Part shown: positions 27,774-36,239 of the stretch, piece after piece
Layout: every line of letters starts with the position of its first letter
How positions within the stretch are numbered: position 1 is the first letter of the stretch
DNA from: Jiella mangrovi
GTDB taxonomy: Bacteria; Pseudomonadota; Alphaproteobacteria; Rhizobiales; Rhizobiaceae
DNA: 64,000 bases
NCBI RefSeq assembly: GCF_017815135.1
Contig: NZ_JAGJCF010000014.1
Span: forward strand, 82,135-146,134
Reading direction: 5' to 3'
Program-made: the position numbers and the translations under genes
The notes under the pieces: generated by a model
Told to the model about the DNA's origin: nothing
Databases searched by the model: none
Seen by the model: only the letters and a program-made list of their open reading frames with translations

Positions 27774-27857
27774 AGGGCGGTGCTCCGGGTGTTGGTTGGT
27801 CGGCTGAGTTTTGTTTCGGCGGCGGTTGGAGTTTCGATCGGGAAGGGCGGCGCGGGG

Positions 27858-28035
27858 CGCCCCCCTCTGCCTGCCGGCATCTCCCCCACAAGGGGGGAGA
27901 TCGGCTGCTGTGCTTCCGGCGCCTCGTCAGTCCAAGGTCTGTGCAGATCGCGGTTGCTGACGGACGGACGGAACCGCCAGCGCAGGCTCAATCTCCCCCC
28001 ATGTGGGGGAGATGTCCGGCAGGACAGAGGGGGGT
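27858..28035. repeat. CTCCCC-family inverted repeat pair 2
   Basis: Two arms in inverted orientation, 27858-27903 and about 27991-28035, share the ATCTCCCCC / GGGGGAGAT palindrome and the CCCCCCTCTG block. They fill the gap between the denD-like and beta-hydroxyacid dehydrogenase genes. Confidence 0.7.
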
Positions 28036-28061
28036 ATCTCCGCGCAACCATCAAAAATCCC

Positions 28062-29036
28062 TCATCCCCGCCCCGCTTCATCGGCCATATGCGCCCGGAT
28101 GATGTCGGCAAAGCTCCTGTCGGCGGAAAAGCCGACGCTTGTCGCGCGGCTCGCGTCGAAATCGCGCGGCCAGCCGGCGACGATCTTCTCGATCACCGCG
28201 TCGGGCTCGCGGCGGATGCGGTTCGCCACCTCGTCGCCGGCGACCTCGCGCAGCGCCTCGATCATCTCGGCGATGGTGACGGAAAGGCCCGGCATCGTCA
28301 GGCAGCGGCGGGCGCCGAGAACGTCGGTGTCCATCGTCGCGGCATGTATCAGGAATTCCACGGCCGAGGCCGGGCTTGCCACCCAGTGGCGGACGTCGTC
28401 GGCGACCGGCAGGATCGCCTCCTCGCCGGCCAAGGGCTCGCGGATGATGCCGGAGAAAAAGCTCGACGCTGCCTTGTTCGGCTTGCCCGGGCGCACGACG
28501 ATGGTCGGCAGGCGAATGCCGACGCCATCGACGAAGCCCTTGCGGCTGTAGTCGTTGAGGAGGAGTTCGCAGATCGCCTTCTGGGTGCCGTAGCTGGTCA
28601 GCGGCGCGGCGAGGAAGGTGTCGGTGATCTTGTCCTCGAAGGGGGCGCCGAAGACGGCGATGGAGGAGGTGAAGACGAGACGCGGGCGGTAGTTCTCGCC
28701 CGCTGCCCGGATCGCCTCCAGAAGATATGACATGCCCTCGAGGTTGATCCGGTAGCCCTTGTCGAAATCGGCTTCGGCCTCGCCGGAGACGATGGCCGCG
28801 AGATGGAAGATCATCTCGGGGCGCTTCTCAACCAGAGCCCGGACCGTCGCTTCATCCGCGATGTCGCCGGCCTGGGCGTCGATGGCGACGCCTTCGGGGG
28901 CGGCGATCTCGGGCTCGACCACGTCGAAGGCGTCGATCGCCGTGATCGTCTCGCCGGCGATGGACTTTTCGGCCAGCAGCCGCTCGATCAGCCGCCGCCC
29001 GACCATGCCGGCCGCGCCGAGTACCAGGATGCGCAT
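28062..29036 (-). CDS. D-erythronate dehydrogenase-like SDR (DenD family)
   Basis: The 324-residue extended SDR has the N-terminal motif RILVLGAAGMVGRRLIERLL and the catalytic YGTQK after SSIAVFG. This pattern and the LTSYGTQKAICELLL segment match DenD, which oxidises D-erythronate to 2-keto-D-erythronate. Its usual pathway partners OtnK and OtnC are not in the window. Here it may instead serve a related four-carbon or longer sugar acid. ATG at 29036 was chosen because the open frame upstream runs into repeats. Confidence 0.85.
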   Translation of the reverse strand: MRILVLGAAGMVGRRLIERLLAEKSIAGETITAIDAFDVVEPEIAAPEGVAIDAQAGDIADEATVRALVEKRPEMIFHLAAIVSGEAEADFDKGYRINLEGMSYLLEAIRAAGENYRPRLVFTSSIAVFGAPFEDKITDTFLAAPLTSYGTQKAICELLLNDYSRKGFVDGVGIRLPTIVVRPGKPNKAASSFFSGIIREPLAGEEAILPVADDVRHWVASPASAVEFLIHAATMDTDVLGARRCLTMPGLSVTIAEMIEALREVAGDEVANRIRREPDAVIEKIVAGWPRDFDASRATSVGFSADRSFADIIRAHMADEAGRG

Positions 29037-29112
29037 CGTTGTTCCTCCCTTGATCTTTTCTTTCCCGGCGGGCCCTGCGAATCGCGACAGGCTTGTCAGC
29101 TCCGCACCCGGC

Positions 29113-29160
29113 ACACCCCCCTCTGTCCTGCCGGACATCTCCCCCACCCGGGGGGAGATC
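29113..29160. repeat. CTCCCC-family repeat, single arm
   Basis: One arm carries CCCCCCTCTGTCCTGCCGG and then an ATCTCCCCC...GGGGGAGAT hairpin. No inverted partner follows. It lies upstream of the denD-like gene. Confidence 0.65.
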
Positions 29161-29259
29161 GGATCTCGTTCGGCCTTGAGCCGATTCGTCGGCGCCGCGT
29201 ACTGCCGGCAGTGATTTCAACAGCCGGCCCTACCGGAGAAGGTAACGACATCACCGCCT

Positions 29260-29400
29260 CGTCATCCCGGGCTAGACCCGGGATCCATTCCTCTGCCTTT
29301 CCCATCGGTTCTCCGGTTCAGGAGAACTCGTGCCCCTGATGAAACCGTCCCAGCAGCTTCAGCGATTTGGAATGGATCCCGGGTCAAGCCCGGGATGACG
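29260..29400. repeat. Two-armed palindromic repeat (CCCGGG variant)
   Basis: The left arm CGTCATCCCGGGCTAGACCC and its reverse complement (ending GGGATGACG at 29400) enclose a spacer of about 80 bases. The plan is the same as the CTCGGG elements, but the arm sequence differs. With the preceding CTCCCC arm it occupies the 452-base gap between two catabolic genes. Confidence 0.72.
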
Positions 29401-29488
29401 ACACTGGAACGCCGTCGCTCATTCCAAAACGTTTGATGGTTTCCATCCGATTGTTGCCGCTGCGCTTCCAGCCGCACACTTCGATCTC

Positions 29489-30241
29489 CTAGAGCGACCA
29501 GCCGCCGTCGATCAGCTGGGTCGTGCCAGTGGTAAACGCGCTTTCGTCCGAGCCGAGATAGACCGCGAGATGGGCGATTTCCGCCGCCGTGCCGATGCGG
29601 CCCATGGGCTGGCGCTCGACGAACATGGCGCGGGCCTTTTCCGTGCCGCCGACGCTCTTGCCGAGTTCCTCGATCCGGCCGTCGAGGGACGGGGATTCGA
29701 TGGTGCCGGGGCAGATGGCGTTGCAGCGGATGCCCTGTTTGATGAAGTCGACCGCGACCGAGCGCGTCAGCCCGATCACCGCGGCCTTGGTCGCCATGTA
29801 GACATAGCGGTTCGGCGCGGCTTTGATCGAGGAGGCGGCGGACGACATGTTGATGATCGAGCCGCCGCCCTTTTCCAGCATGCGCGGGAGGAGGGCGGAG
29901 ATGGTGCGGTGCATCGCCTTGACGTTCAGCTCGAAGGAGAAGTCGAAGGCCTTCTCGTCGCAGTCGAGGACGGTGCCGTGATGGACGTAGCCGGCGCAGT
30001 TGAACAGGATGTCCGGCGTCTCGATGCCATCGAGATAGGCCTTCACCGCCTCTGAATCGGTCACGTCGAGAGCCGCCAGATGGGCGTTGCCTGCGTGGTC
30101 GAGGCCGGTGAGTTTGGCGGCGTCGAGGTCTGAGGCATAGACCGTGGCGCCCTCGGCGAGAAAGGCTTCGGCGACCGCCCGGCCGATGCCCTGGCCGGCG
30201 GCGGTACAAACGGCGATCTTGCCTTCGAGGCGTCCTGTCAT
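29489..30241 (-). CDS. SDR dehydrogenase, 2-keto-3-deoxy-L-fuconate dehydrogenase-like (BDH2/DHRS6 group)
   Basis: The 250-residue enzyme closely follows the group containing bacterial 2-keto-3-deoxy-L-fuconate dehydrogenase and human BDH2. Shared segments include VCTAAGQGIGRAVAEAF, FNCAGYVHHGTVLDC, MSSAASSIKAAPNRYVY with the catalytic Tyr and Lys, and the C-terminus LIDGGWSL. It should oxidise a 2-keto-3-deoxy aldonate at C4 to the 2,4-diketo acid that the FAH enzyme then splits. ATG at 30241 is preferred to 30250 because GAAGGA is 9 bases upstream of it. Confidence 0.88.
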   Translation of the reverse strand: MTGRLEGKIAVCTAAGQGIGRAVAEAFLAEGATVYASDLDAAKLTGLDHAGNAHLAALDVTDSEAVKAYLDGIETPDILFNCAGYVHHGTVLDCDEKAFDFSFELNVKAMHRTISALLPRMLEKGGGSIINMSSAASSIKAAPNRYVYMATKAAVIGLTRSVAVDFIKQGIRCNAICPGTIESPSLDGRIEELGKSVGGTEKARAMFVERQPMGRIGTAAEIAHLAVYLGSDESAFTTGTTQLIDGGWSL

Positions 30242-30354
30242 GATCGGCATTCCTTCAATTCATCGTCATGCGAGCACGGCGGCGTGATCGGCCGGGCCGC
30301 GAAGTCCTGGCAATTGGAACGAAACCGCCCCCCGAACCGTCGAGGGGAGATCGC

Positions 30355-32175
30355 TCAGTGGTTGTCGCGCGGCACCTTTGCCATGTCGCCATTGGCGCCG
30401 CCCTGGGCGAGGCGCTGATAGGTGACGGCCGGCTCGAGCACCATGCCGGTCTCCAGCTGCGAGACGATGCCGCGCTGGATCTCCTGCCAGGGCGTCTGAT
30501 GGGCCGGATACTGGTAGCCGCCGGCAGCGTCGAGTGCCTTGCGGCGCGTTTCGAGCTCGTCCTCGGAGATCAGGATGTCGGCGGTGCCGCGGCCGAGATC
30601 GATGCGCACCTTGTCGCCGGTCTGAAGAAGCGCGAGGCCGCCGCCGGCCGCCGCCTCCGGCGAGGCGTTGAGGATGGAAGGGCTGCCCGACGTGCCCGAC
30701 TGGCGGCCGTCGCCGATGCAGGGCAGCTCGGTGACGCCGCGCTTGATGAGATAGTTCGGCGCCCGCATGTTCACCACCTCGGCGGCGCCCGGATAACCGA
30801 TCGGCCCGGCGCCGCGCATGAACAGGACGGAGTGCTCGTCGATGGCGAGTTCCGGATCGTCGATCCGGTGGTGATAGTCCTCGGGCCCGTCGAAGACGAT
30901 CGCCTTGCCCTCGAAGGCCATGGGGTCTTCGGGGTTCTCCAGATAGGTCTTGCGGAACGTCGGCGAGATCACCGAGAGCTTCATGATCGCCGAGGAGAAG
31001 AGGTTGCCCTTCAAGACCCGGAAGCCGGCATGGGGCTTCAGCGGGTTGTCATAGCTGCGAATGACGTTCGTATCCTCGATGACGGCGCCGCGGCAGTTCT
31101 CGCCGATGGTCTTGCCGTTCACTGTCAGCGCGTCCTCGGCGATGAGGCCCTGTTCCATCAGCTGGTTGACCACCGCCGGCACGCCGCCGGCATGATAGTA
31201 GTCCTCGCCGAGATATTCGCCGGCCGGCTGGAGATTGACGAGCAGCGGGATCTCCTCGCCATAGGTCTGCCAGTCGTCGATCGAAAGCTCCACGCCGACA
31301 TGGCGGGCGAGGGCATTCAGATGGATCGGCGCGTTGGTCGAGCCGCCGATCGCCGAATTGACGCGGATGGCGTTGACGAAGGCGTCCTTCGTCAGGATGT
31401 CGGTGGGCTTCAGGTCTTCATGCACCATGTCGACGATGCGCTTGCCGGTCAGATAGGAGATCTCCTGACGGTCGCGATAGGGCGCCGGGATCGCCGCCGA
31501 GCCCGGCAGCTGCATGCCCAGCGCCTCGGCCAGCGAGTTCATCGTCGAGGCCGTGCCCATGGTGTTGCAGTAGCCCGTCGAAGGCGCCGAGGAGGCAACC
31601 AGCTTGACGAAGCCGGGATAGTCGATCTCGCCGGCGGCCATCATCTCGCGGGCTTTCCACACGATGGTGCCCGAGCCGGTGCGCTCGCCGCGGAACCAGC
31701 CGTTGAGCATCGGGCCGACGGACAGCGCGATCGCCGGGATGTTCACGGTCGCCGCCGCCATCAGGCAGGCGGGCGTGGTCTTGTCGCAGCCGATCGTCAG
31801 GACGACGCCGTCCAGCGGATAGCCGTAGAGGAGTTCGACGAGGCCGAGATAGGCGAGGTTGCGGTCGAGGGAGGCGGTCGGCCTTTTGCCGGTTTCCTGG
31901 ATCGGATGGACCGGGAACTCGATGGCGATGCCGCCGGCCTCGCGAATGCCTTCGCGCACGCGCTTGGCCAGTTCGAGGTGGTGGCGGTTGCAGGGGGAGA
32001 GGTCGGAGCCCGTCTGGGCGATGCCGATGATCGGCTTGCCGGACTGGAGCTCGTCCTGGCTGAGGCCGTAATTGAGATAGCGCTCGAGATAGAGCGCGGT
32101 CATGTCCGGATTGTCCGGATTGTCGAACCAGGCGCGGGACCTCAGCTGGGTGTCGTGGGAAGAGCGATCGGTCAT
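30355..32175 (-). CDS. IlvD/Edd-family sugar-acid dehydratase
   Basis: The 606-residue dehydratase has the iron-sulfur cysteines in [18 protein letters not shown] and [12 protein letters not shown]. It belongs to the IlvD/Edd branch acting on L-arabonate, D-xylonate, L-fuconate or D-galactonate, rather than to true IlvD. It would convert an aldonate to its 2-keto-3-deoxy derivative, the first step of a non-phosphorylative pathway. ATG at 32175 gives a normal family start. A GntR-like site lies 53-65 bases upstream. The substrate cannot be fixed from sequence. Confidence 0.93.
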   Translation of the reverse strand: MTDRSSHDTQLRSRAWFDNPDNPDMTALYLERYLNYGLSQDELQSGKPIIGIAQTGSDLSPCNRHHLELAKRVREGIREAGGIAIEFPVHPIQETGKRPTASLDRNLAYLGLVELLYGYPLDGVVLTIGCDKTTPACLMAAATVNIPAIALSVGPMLNGWFRGERTGSGTIVWKAREMMAAGEIDYPGFVKLVASSAPSTGYCNTMGTASTMNSLAEALGMQLPGSAAIPAPYRDRQEISYLTGKRIVDMVHEDLKPTDILTKDAFVNAIRVNSAIGGSTNAPIHLNALARHVGVELSIDDWQTYGEEIPLLVNLQPAGEYLGEDYYHAGGVPAVVNQLMEQGLIAEDALTVNGKTIGENCRGAVIEDTNVIRSYDNPLKPHAGFRVLKGNLFSSAIMKLSVISPTFRKTYLENPEDPMAFEGKAIVFDGPEDYHHRIDDPELAIDEHSVLFMRGAGPIGYPGAAEVVNMRAPNYLIKRGVTELPCIGDGRQSGTSGSPSILNASPEAAAGGGLALLQTGDKVRIDLGRGTADILISEDELETRRKALDAAGGYQYPAHQTPWQEIQRGIVSQLETGMVLEPAVTYQRLAQGGANGDMAKVPRDNH

Positions 32176-32227
32176 TGCGGCTCCCGGCAAGCTCGCCCCT
32201 CGGGCGGCGGCCATCTTTTGTCGATCA

Positions 32228-32240
32228 TCAACGTATACAA
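32228..32240. promoter_or_regulatory. Putative GntR/FCD operator C (dehydratase promoter)
   Basis: TCAACGTATACAA matches operators A and B in 11 to 12 of 13 positions allowing the variable ones. It is placed in the core promoter region of the dehydratase gene. Confidence 0.6.
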
Positions 32241-32437
32241 TAGGCCGCTAGTGACGCAAAGCCTTCTTCGTTCTCGAAGCCGTCTTTTCTGAAATCCGAT
32301 CGAGGGATCAAGCATTTGCAGGCAGTCGCCGGCGGTTTCTATGCGCCCGGTGCTGCTTCGCTGGCCGTGCCACCGAAAAGCCGGAGTGGATCAACTGCGC
32401 ATACGCAACTTGCCGGCGCGGCGTCGCGCCCCTCGCG

Positions 32438-33157
32438 TCACGTCGATCCGCCCCACCGCCAGACCGCGACGCGCTTGATCTCCTGATCCTCCAGCGCCCG
32501 GCTGACGGGCACGCGGTATTCGGCGAGCTGTTCGAGCCGTTCTCGCGGAAGATAGGCCCGGCCGGGATCGCCGACGAGCACCATGAGGCCGCAGGCGGTG
32601 AGCCGATCGAACCAGGGCGTGACGGCGGCGGCCATGTGGCGGTCGTAAAAGACGTCGCCGGCGAGAACGAGATCGGCCGAGACGTCACGTCCGACGAGGT
32701 TTTCGCCGCTGAAGGTGATCGGCCCGCCGGCCCCGATCGTCGGGTTCGCCGCCAGATTGAGGCGAAGCGCCGTCTCGGCGAAGGGGTCGATGTCGGCGGC
32801 AATGACCGATCTCGCGCCGGCGATGGCGCTGGCGATCGCGACGAGGCCGGAGCCCGAGGCGAAATCGACGACGGAGCGGCGAGCGACAGTCTCGGGATGG
32901 TCGAGAACATAGCGGGCGAGCCCCTGGCCACCGGCCCAGGCAAAGGCCCAGAAGGGCGGTGGCAGGCCGATCTCGGCAAGTTCCTCCTCGGTCTTCTGCC
33001 ACAGCTCATGAGCCTCCGAGGCGAGATGCAGCGCGACCTCCGTCACATGCGGCGGGTTCGTGACGGCCGTGTTTTCGAGGATGAAGGCCTCCGCCCGCCC
33101 GGGATCGAGGCGGCCAGCAGACGCTCCCTTGCCCTTCGTCACCTCGCCGTTTCCCAT
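32438..33157 (-). CDS. Class I SAM methyltransferase, METTL20/ETF-beta lysine methyltransferase-like
   Basis: The 239-residue enzyme has SAM motif I (VVDFASGSGLVAIASAIAG) and an acidic loop (IAADIDPFAETALRLN). The diagnostic post-II motif is DLVLAGDVFYD. The segment PPPFWAFAWAGGQGLARYVL is typical of the Nnt1/METTL20 subgroup. Alphaproteobacterial members methylate lysines of the electron-transfer flavoprotein beta subunit. No ETF gene is nearby, so the target is inferred from family only. It is transcribed alone, away from the repeat-rich region upstream. Confidence 0.83.
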   Translation of the reverse strand: MGNGEVTKGKGASAGRLDPGRAEAFILENTAVTNPPHVTEVALHLASEAHELWQKTEEELAEIGLPPPFWAFAWAGGQGLARYVLDHPETVARRSVVDFASGSGLVAIASAIAGARSVIAADIDPFAETALRLNLAANPTIGAGGPITFSGENLVGRDVSADLVLAGDVFYDRHMAAAVTPWFDRLTACGLMVLVGDPGRAYLPRERLEQLAEYRVPVSRALEDQEIKRVAVWRWGGST

Positions 33158-33280
33158 CCTCTTTGCCGAAGCGTTGGAAGCTTCACCGGTTTCGCCGCCG
33201 GGCGTCCCACCATCGAAGCCGGCCGACCGCTGCGACAGGCCTTTGTCATGAAACGACCGCCCTGTCGCCAGTGGCCTGGA

Positions 33281-33326
33281 GCATGATCTTGAAAAAGGGG
33301 GAACCGGTTTTCGGAAAAGATCATGC
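33281..33326. repeat. RIME-like intergenic hairpin
   Basis: GCATGATCTT at 33281-33290 pairs with AAGATCATGC at 33317-33326. The loop contains GGAACCGGTTTTCGGAAA. This is the widespread Hyphomicrobiales intergenic palindrome. A second copy is at 53813-53857. Confidence 0.75.
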
Positions 33327-33367
33327 CTCGACCAGAAGATAGAGCGGGAGGGTTAGCGAAGCTTAGT

Positions 33368-33605
33368 GTGCACGACATTTTCGTCGAACGGCGCATATCG
33401 AGTGCCTGACAGTCTGAGATCAGGCGTCCGCTTTCATCGCGCTCGTCATGCTCGGGCTCCGTCCCGAGCATCCAGTGCGCCGTTTAAGCTTCTGTTGTGT
33501 CGAACGTTTCTCGATTCTCGGGACGGGGTCCGAGAATGACGAAGCGTCGAGTGATACGCCTTCTCGATCAAGTCGTGGCCGGCCCTCGAGGATCGTGTCA
33601 TGCAC
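33368..33605 (-). repeat. MITE-like 238-bp element, copy 3
   Basis: It is the reverse orientation of copies 1 and 2. It has the clearest terminal inverted repeat: GTGCACGACA at the left and TGTCATGCAC at the right end. The inner hairpins are at about 33447-33474 and 33513-33540. The spacer is nearly identical to copy 2. It ends 35-77 bases before the candidate starts of the next gene. Confidence 0.75.
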
Positions 33606-33681
33606 CGTGAGCGCAGCTCATATCCATCCCGCTCTGGCGATGGACAAGCCCGTTCGCGGCGACATCTTTGCGGCAACGATC

Positions 33682-34794
33682 ATGACAAAGGGCGAGGCCT
33701 TGGCATCCTTTGACCGCGAACCCACCGGCACAGAAGGGCCGACGCCCGGTGTCACCTTCCGCAGGACCGGCAAGGCCGGCCGCATCAGGCTGAACAAGCC
33801 GAAGTCGCTGAACGCCCTCGACCACGAGATGGCGCTGGCGATCCATGCCGCGCTCGACGAATGGGCGAAGGACGACGCGGTGAAACTCGTCGTCATCGAT
33901 GCGGTCGGCGACAAGGCATTTTGCGCCGGCGGCGACATCGCCGCGCTCTACCATGCCGGGCGGGCGGGCGATTACCAATCGGCCCGGCGCTTCTTTGCCG
34001 ACGAATACCGGATGAACCGGGCGATCGCGCGCTATCCCAAGCCCTATGTCGCGATGATGGACGGCATCGTCATGGGCGGCGGCGTCGGGCTGTCGGCCCA
34101 TGGCGACCTTCGGATCGTCACCGAGCGCTCGATGGTGGCGATGCCCGAATGCGGCATCGGGCTGATCCCCGATGTCGGCGGGACCTTGGTTCTGGCGAAC
34201 GCGCCCGGCCGGCTCGGCGAATATCTCGGCCTGACCGGTTTTCGCATGAAGGCCGCCGACGCGATATTAGCCGGCTTCGCCGATCGGTTTCTGTTGTCAT
34301 CGAAGATCGCCGAAGCGATCGCGCGGCTGGAGGAGACCGGTGATCCGGCGGCGATCGCCGATCTCTACGAGGCGCCGGAGGGCGGCGAGCTGGACGGCCG
34401 CATGGAATCGATCGACCGCTTGTTTGCGGGCGACGACGCGGCGGCGATCCTGACGGCGCTTTCGGTCGATGGCGGCGAGTTCGCCACGAAGACGGCAGAG
34501 ACCATCCGCCGGGGCTCGCCATTGTCCGTCGCGGTGACGCTGGAGCTCGTGCGCGCCGCACGCGCCGACCCGGCGATCGAGACGTCGCTCGCCCGGGAAT
34601 ATCGCTATACTTACCGGGCGCAGACGCAAGGCGACATTCTGGAGGGCACGCGGGCGGCGGTGATCGACAAGGACAGGGCGCCGCGATGGCCGGTTCAGCG
34701 GATCGAGGATCTGCCGCGCCAGAAGGTCGAGGCGATGCTGGCGCCGCTCGGCAAGGACGAGCTGACATTCGACGAAAAAGCCGAAGAGGTCTGA
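33682..34794 (+). CDS. 3-hydroxyisobutyryl-CoA hydrolase (enoyl-CoA hydratase/isomerase family)
   Basis: The 370-residue enzyme has the HIBCH signatures FCAGGDIAALY, MDGIVMGGGVGLSAHGDLRI and MPECGIGLIPDVGG (with the catalytic Glu). The length and extra C-terminal domain separate it from simple enoyl-CoA hydratases. It releases 3-hydroxyisobutyrate from its CoA ester in valine catabolism. The next gene oxidises that product, 58 bases downstream. The start is uncertain: ATG 33682 gives MTKGEALASF; ATG 33640 would add 14 residues; neither has a strong ribosome site. Confidence 0.93.
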   Translation: MTKGEALASFDREPTGTEGPTPGVTFRRTGKAGRIRLNKPKSLNALDHEMALAIHAALDEWAKDDAVKLVVIDAVGDKAFCAGGDIAALYHAGRAGDYQSARRFFADEYRMNRAIARYPKPYVAMMDGIVMGGGVGLSAHGDLRIVTERSMVAMPECGIGLIPDVGGTLVLANAPGRLGEYLGLTGFRMKAADAILAGFADRFLLSSKIAEAIARLEETGDPAAIADLYEAPEGGELDGRMESIDRLFAGDDAAAILTALSVDGGEFATKTAETIRRGSPLSVAVTLELVRAARADPAIETSLAREYRYTYRAQTQGDILEGTRAAVIDKDRAPRWPVQRIEDLPRQKVEAMLAPLGKDELTFDEKAEEV

Positions 34795-34852
34795 AGCAAG
34801 GCCGGCGGCACGAGCGCCGCCGGTGCAGCACATGAAAGACGGGAGGAAAGTC

Positions 34853-35713
34853 ATGAAGATCGGATTCATCGGGCTCGGCAATATGGGCGCGCCGATGGCG
34901 AAGAACCTTGGCGAGGCCGGCCATGACGTGACCGGCTTCGACACGGCGGGCGTTACCGTCGAGGGCGTGAGCCCGGCCGCGACGATGGAGGCCGCCGTCG
35001 AGGGCCAGGAGGTGATCGTCACCATGCTGCCGAACGGCGCGATCGTGCGGACGGTGCATGAGGCGATCGTCGCGGCGGCCGACCCCGAAACGCTGGTCAT
35101 CGACTGTTCGACCATCGACGTCGAGAGCGCCCGGGCGGTGCACGACCTTGCCGGCGAAAAGGGGCTGATGTCCCTCGACGCGCCGGTCTCGGGCGGCACC
35201 GGGGGCGCGGCTGCCGGCACGCTGACCTTCATGGTCGGCGGCTCGGACGCCGCCTTTGCCAAGGGCCGGCCGCTCTTCGACATCATGGGCGCGAAGGCCG
35301 TGCATTGCGGCCCGGCCGGCGCCGGCCAGGCGGCCAAGATCTGCAACAACATGATCCTCGGCATCTCGATGATCGGCGTCTGCGAGGCGTTTCACCTCGC
35401 CGACAGGCTCGGCCTCGACCGCCAGGCGATGTTCGACGTCGCCTCGACCTCGTCGGGCTCCTGCTGGTCGCTCAACACCTATTGCCCGGCGCCGGGCGTT
35501 GGCCCGGAAAGCCCGGCCGACCGGGACTACAGGCCGGGATTTGCCGCCGAACTCATGCTGAAGGATCTCGACCTGTCGCAGACGGCGGCCGAAAAGAACG
35601 GCGCGGCGACGGAGCTGGGGCGGCACGCGCGGGATATCTACGAGCGCTTCGTGGGGGCCGGCGGGAGGGGGAAGGACTTTTCGGCGATATTGGAGCGGCT
35701 CGGCGCGGGGTGA
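34853..35713 (+). CDS. mmsB: 3-hydroxyisobutyrate dehydrogenase
   Basis: The 286-residue enzyme has the N-terminal motif KIGFIGLGNMGAPMAKNLGE and the substrate-site segment DAPVSGGTGGAAAGTLTFMV. The catalytic Lys is in GAGQAAKICNNM, and the specific loop SGSCWSLNTYCP is present. It oxidises 3-hydroxyisobutyrate to methylmalonate semialdehyde. ATG at 34853 follows GGGAGGAAAG. It forms an operon with the hydrolase upstream. The acyl-CoA dehydrogenase and mmsA steps are not in the window. Confidence 0.95.
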   Translation: MKIGFIGLGNMGAPMAKNLGEAGHDVTGFDTAGVTVEGVSPAATMEAAVEGQEVIVTMLPNGAIVRTVHEAIVAAADPETLVIDCSTIDVESARAVHDLAGEKGLMSLDAPVSGGTGGAAAGTLTFMVGGSDAAFAKGRPLFDIMGAKAVHCGPAGAGQAAKICNNMILGISMIGVCEAFHLADRLGLDRQAMFDVASTSSGSCWSLNTYCPAPGVGPESPADRDYRPGFAAELMLKDLDLSQTAAEKNGAATELGRHARDIYERFVGAGGRGKDFSAILERLGAG

Positions 35714-35816
35714 ACGTTGCACCGCCGCGGCCGATCCCAACGGAACTCGAACGGGTCGATGACCTTCGAGCAGCTTGCGATGCCGTCTGCGTTGGGAATG
35801 CCAGCCCCTACGGCTT

Positions 35817-35945
35817 CGTCATTCTCGGCCACCGTGCCGAGAATCTAGGGATCGTGAGGCGGGGCAGGCTTCAGTAGAGTGGGCGGGAGCGATGACTGCA
35901 GAGGCCGTCGCCCCTGGATTCTCGGGACGGGGCCCGAGAACGACG
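35817..35945. repeat. Two-armed palindromic repeat (short type, degenerate left arm)
   Basis: The left arm reads CGTCATTCTCGGCCACCGTG, diverged from the usual CCCGTC core. The right arm is standard. It accounts for part of the 526-base gap before eutB; the remaining 290 bases hold no element I recognise and presumably include the eut promoter. Confidence 0.65.
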
Positions 35946-36239
35946 CCGTGTTTGAGCCTTGGCCCCTCTCTGGCAGACGGCCTTGGTGCTGGCTTGCTGA
36001 CAAAGCATGTGCCGATGGAAATCCCCTGGCGGCGGGCCCGACAGTCCGAGGCGACGAATGGCCGATGGGCTCGTTCGCCGACCGTGACAGGCGATGGGGG
36101 GCGCCGCGAGAGGGGCAGCGCCTGCACAGCATTTGACCATCGGCGCGAAATGCCGTTCCATCTGGCAAACGGCCGGTCGCTTGCCCATGTCTCGGCGGGG
36201 AAGCGGCGCTGAGGCACAGTATTGAAGGACGAGGTTCCC

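Noticed and set aside
33139..33676. Several small frames with similar translated peptides (LGTEPEHDE and the like) in repeat regions
   Set aside because: They recur only because the repeat DNA recurs; no ribosome sites or conserved starts.
35946..36239. B12 or ethanolamine-responsive RNA before eutB
   Set aside because: No B12-box-like sequence or ANTAR-type paired hairpins were seen.
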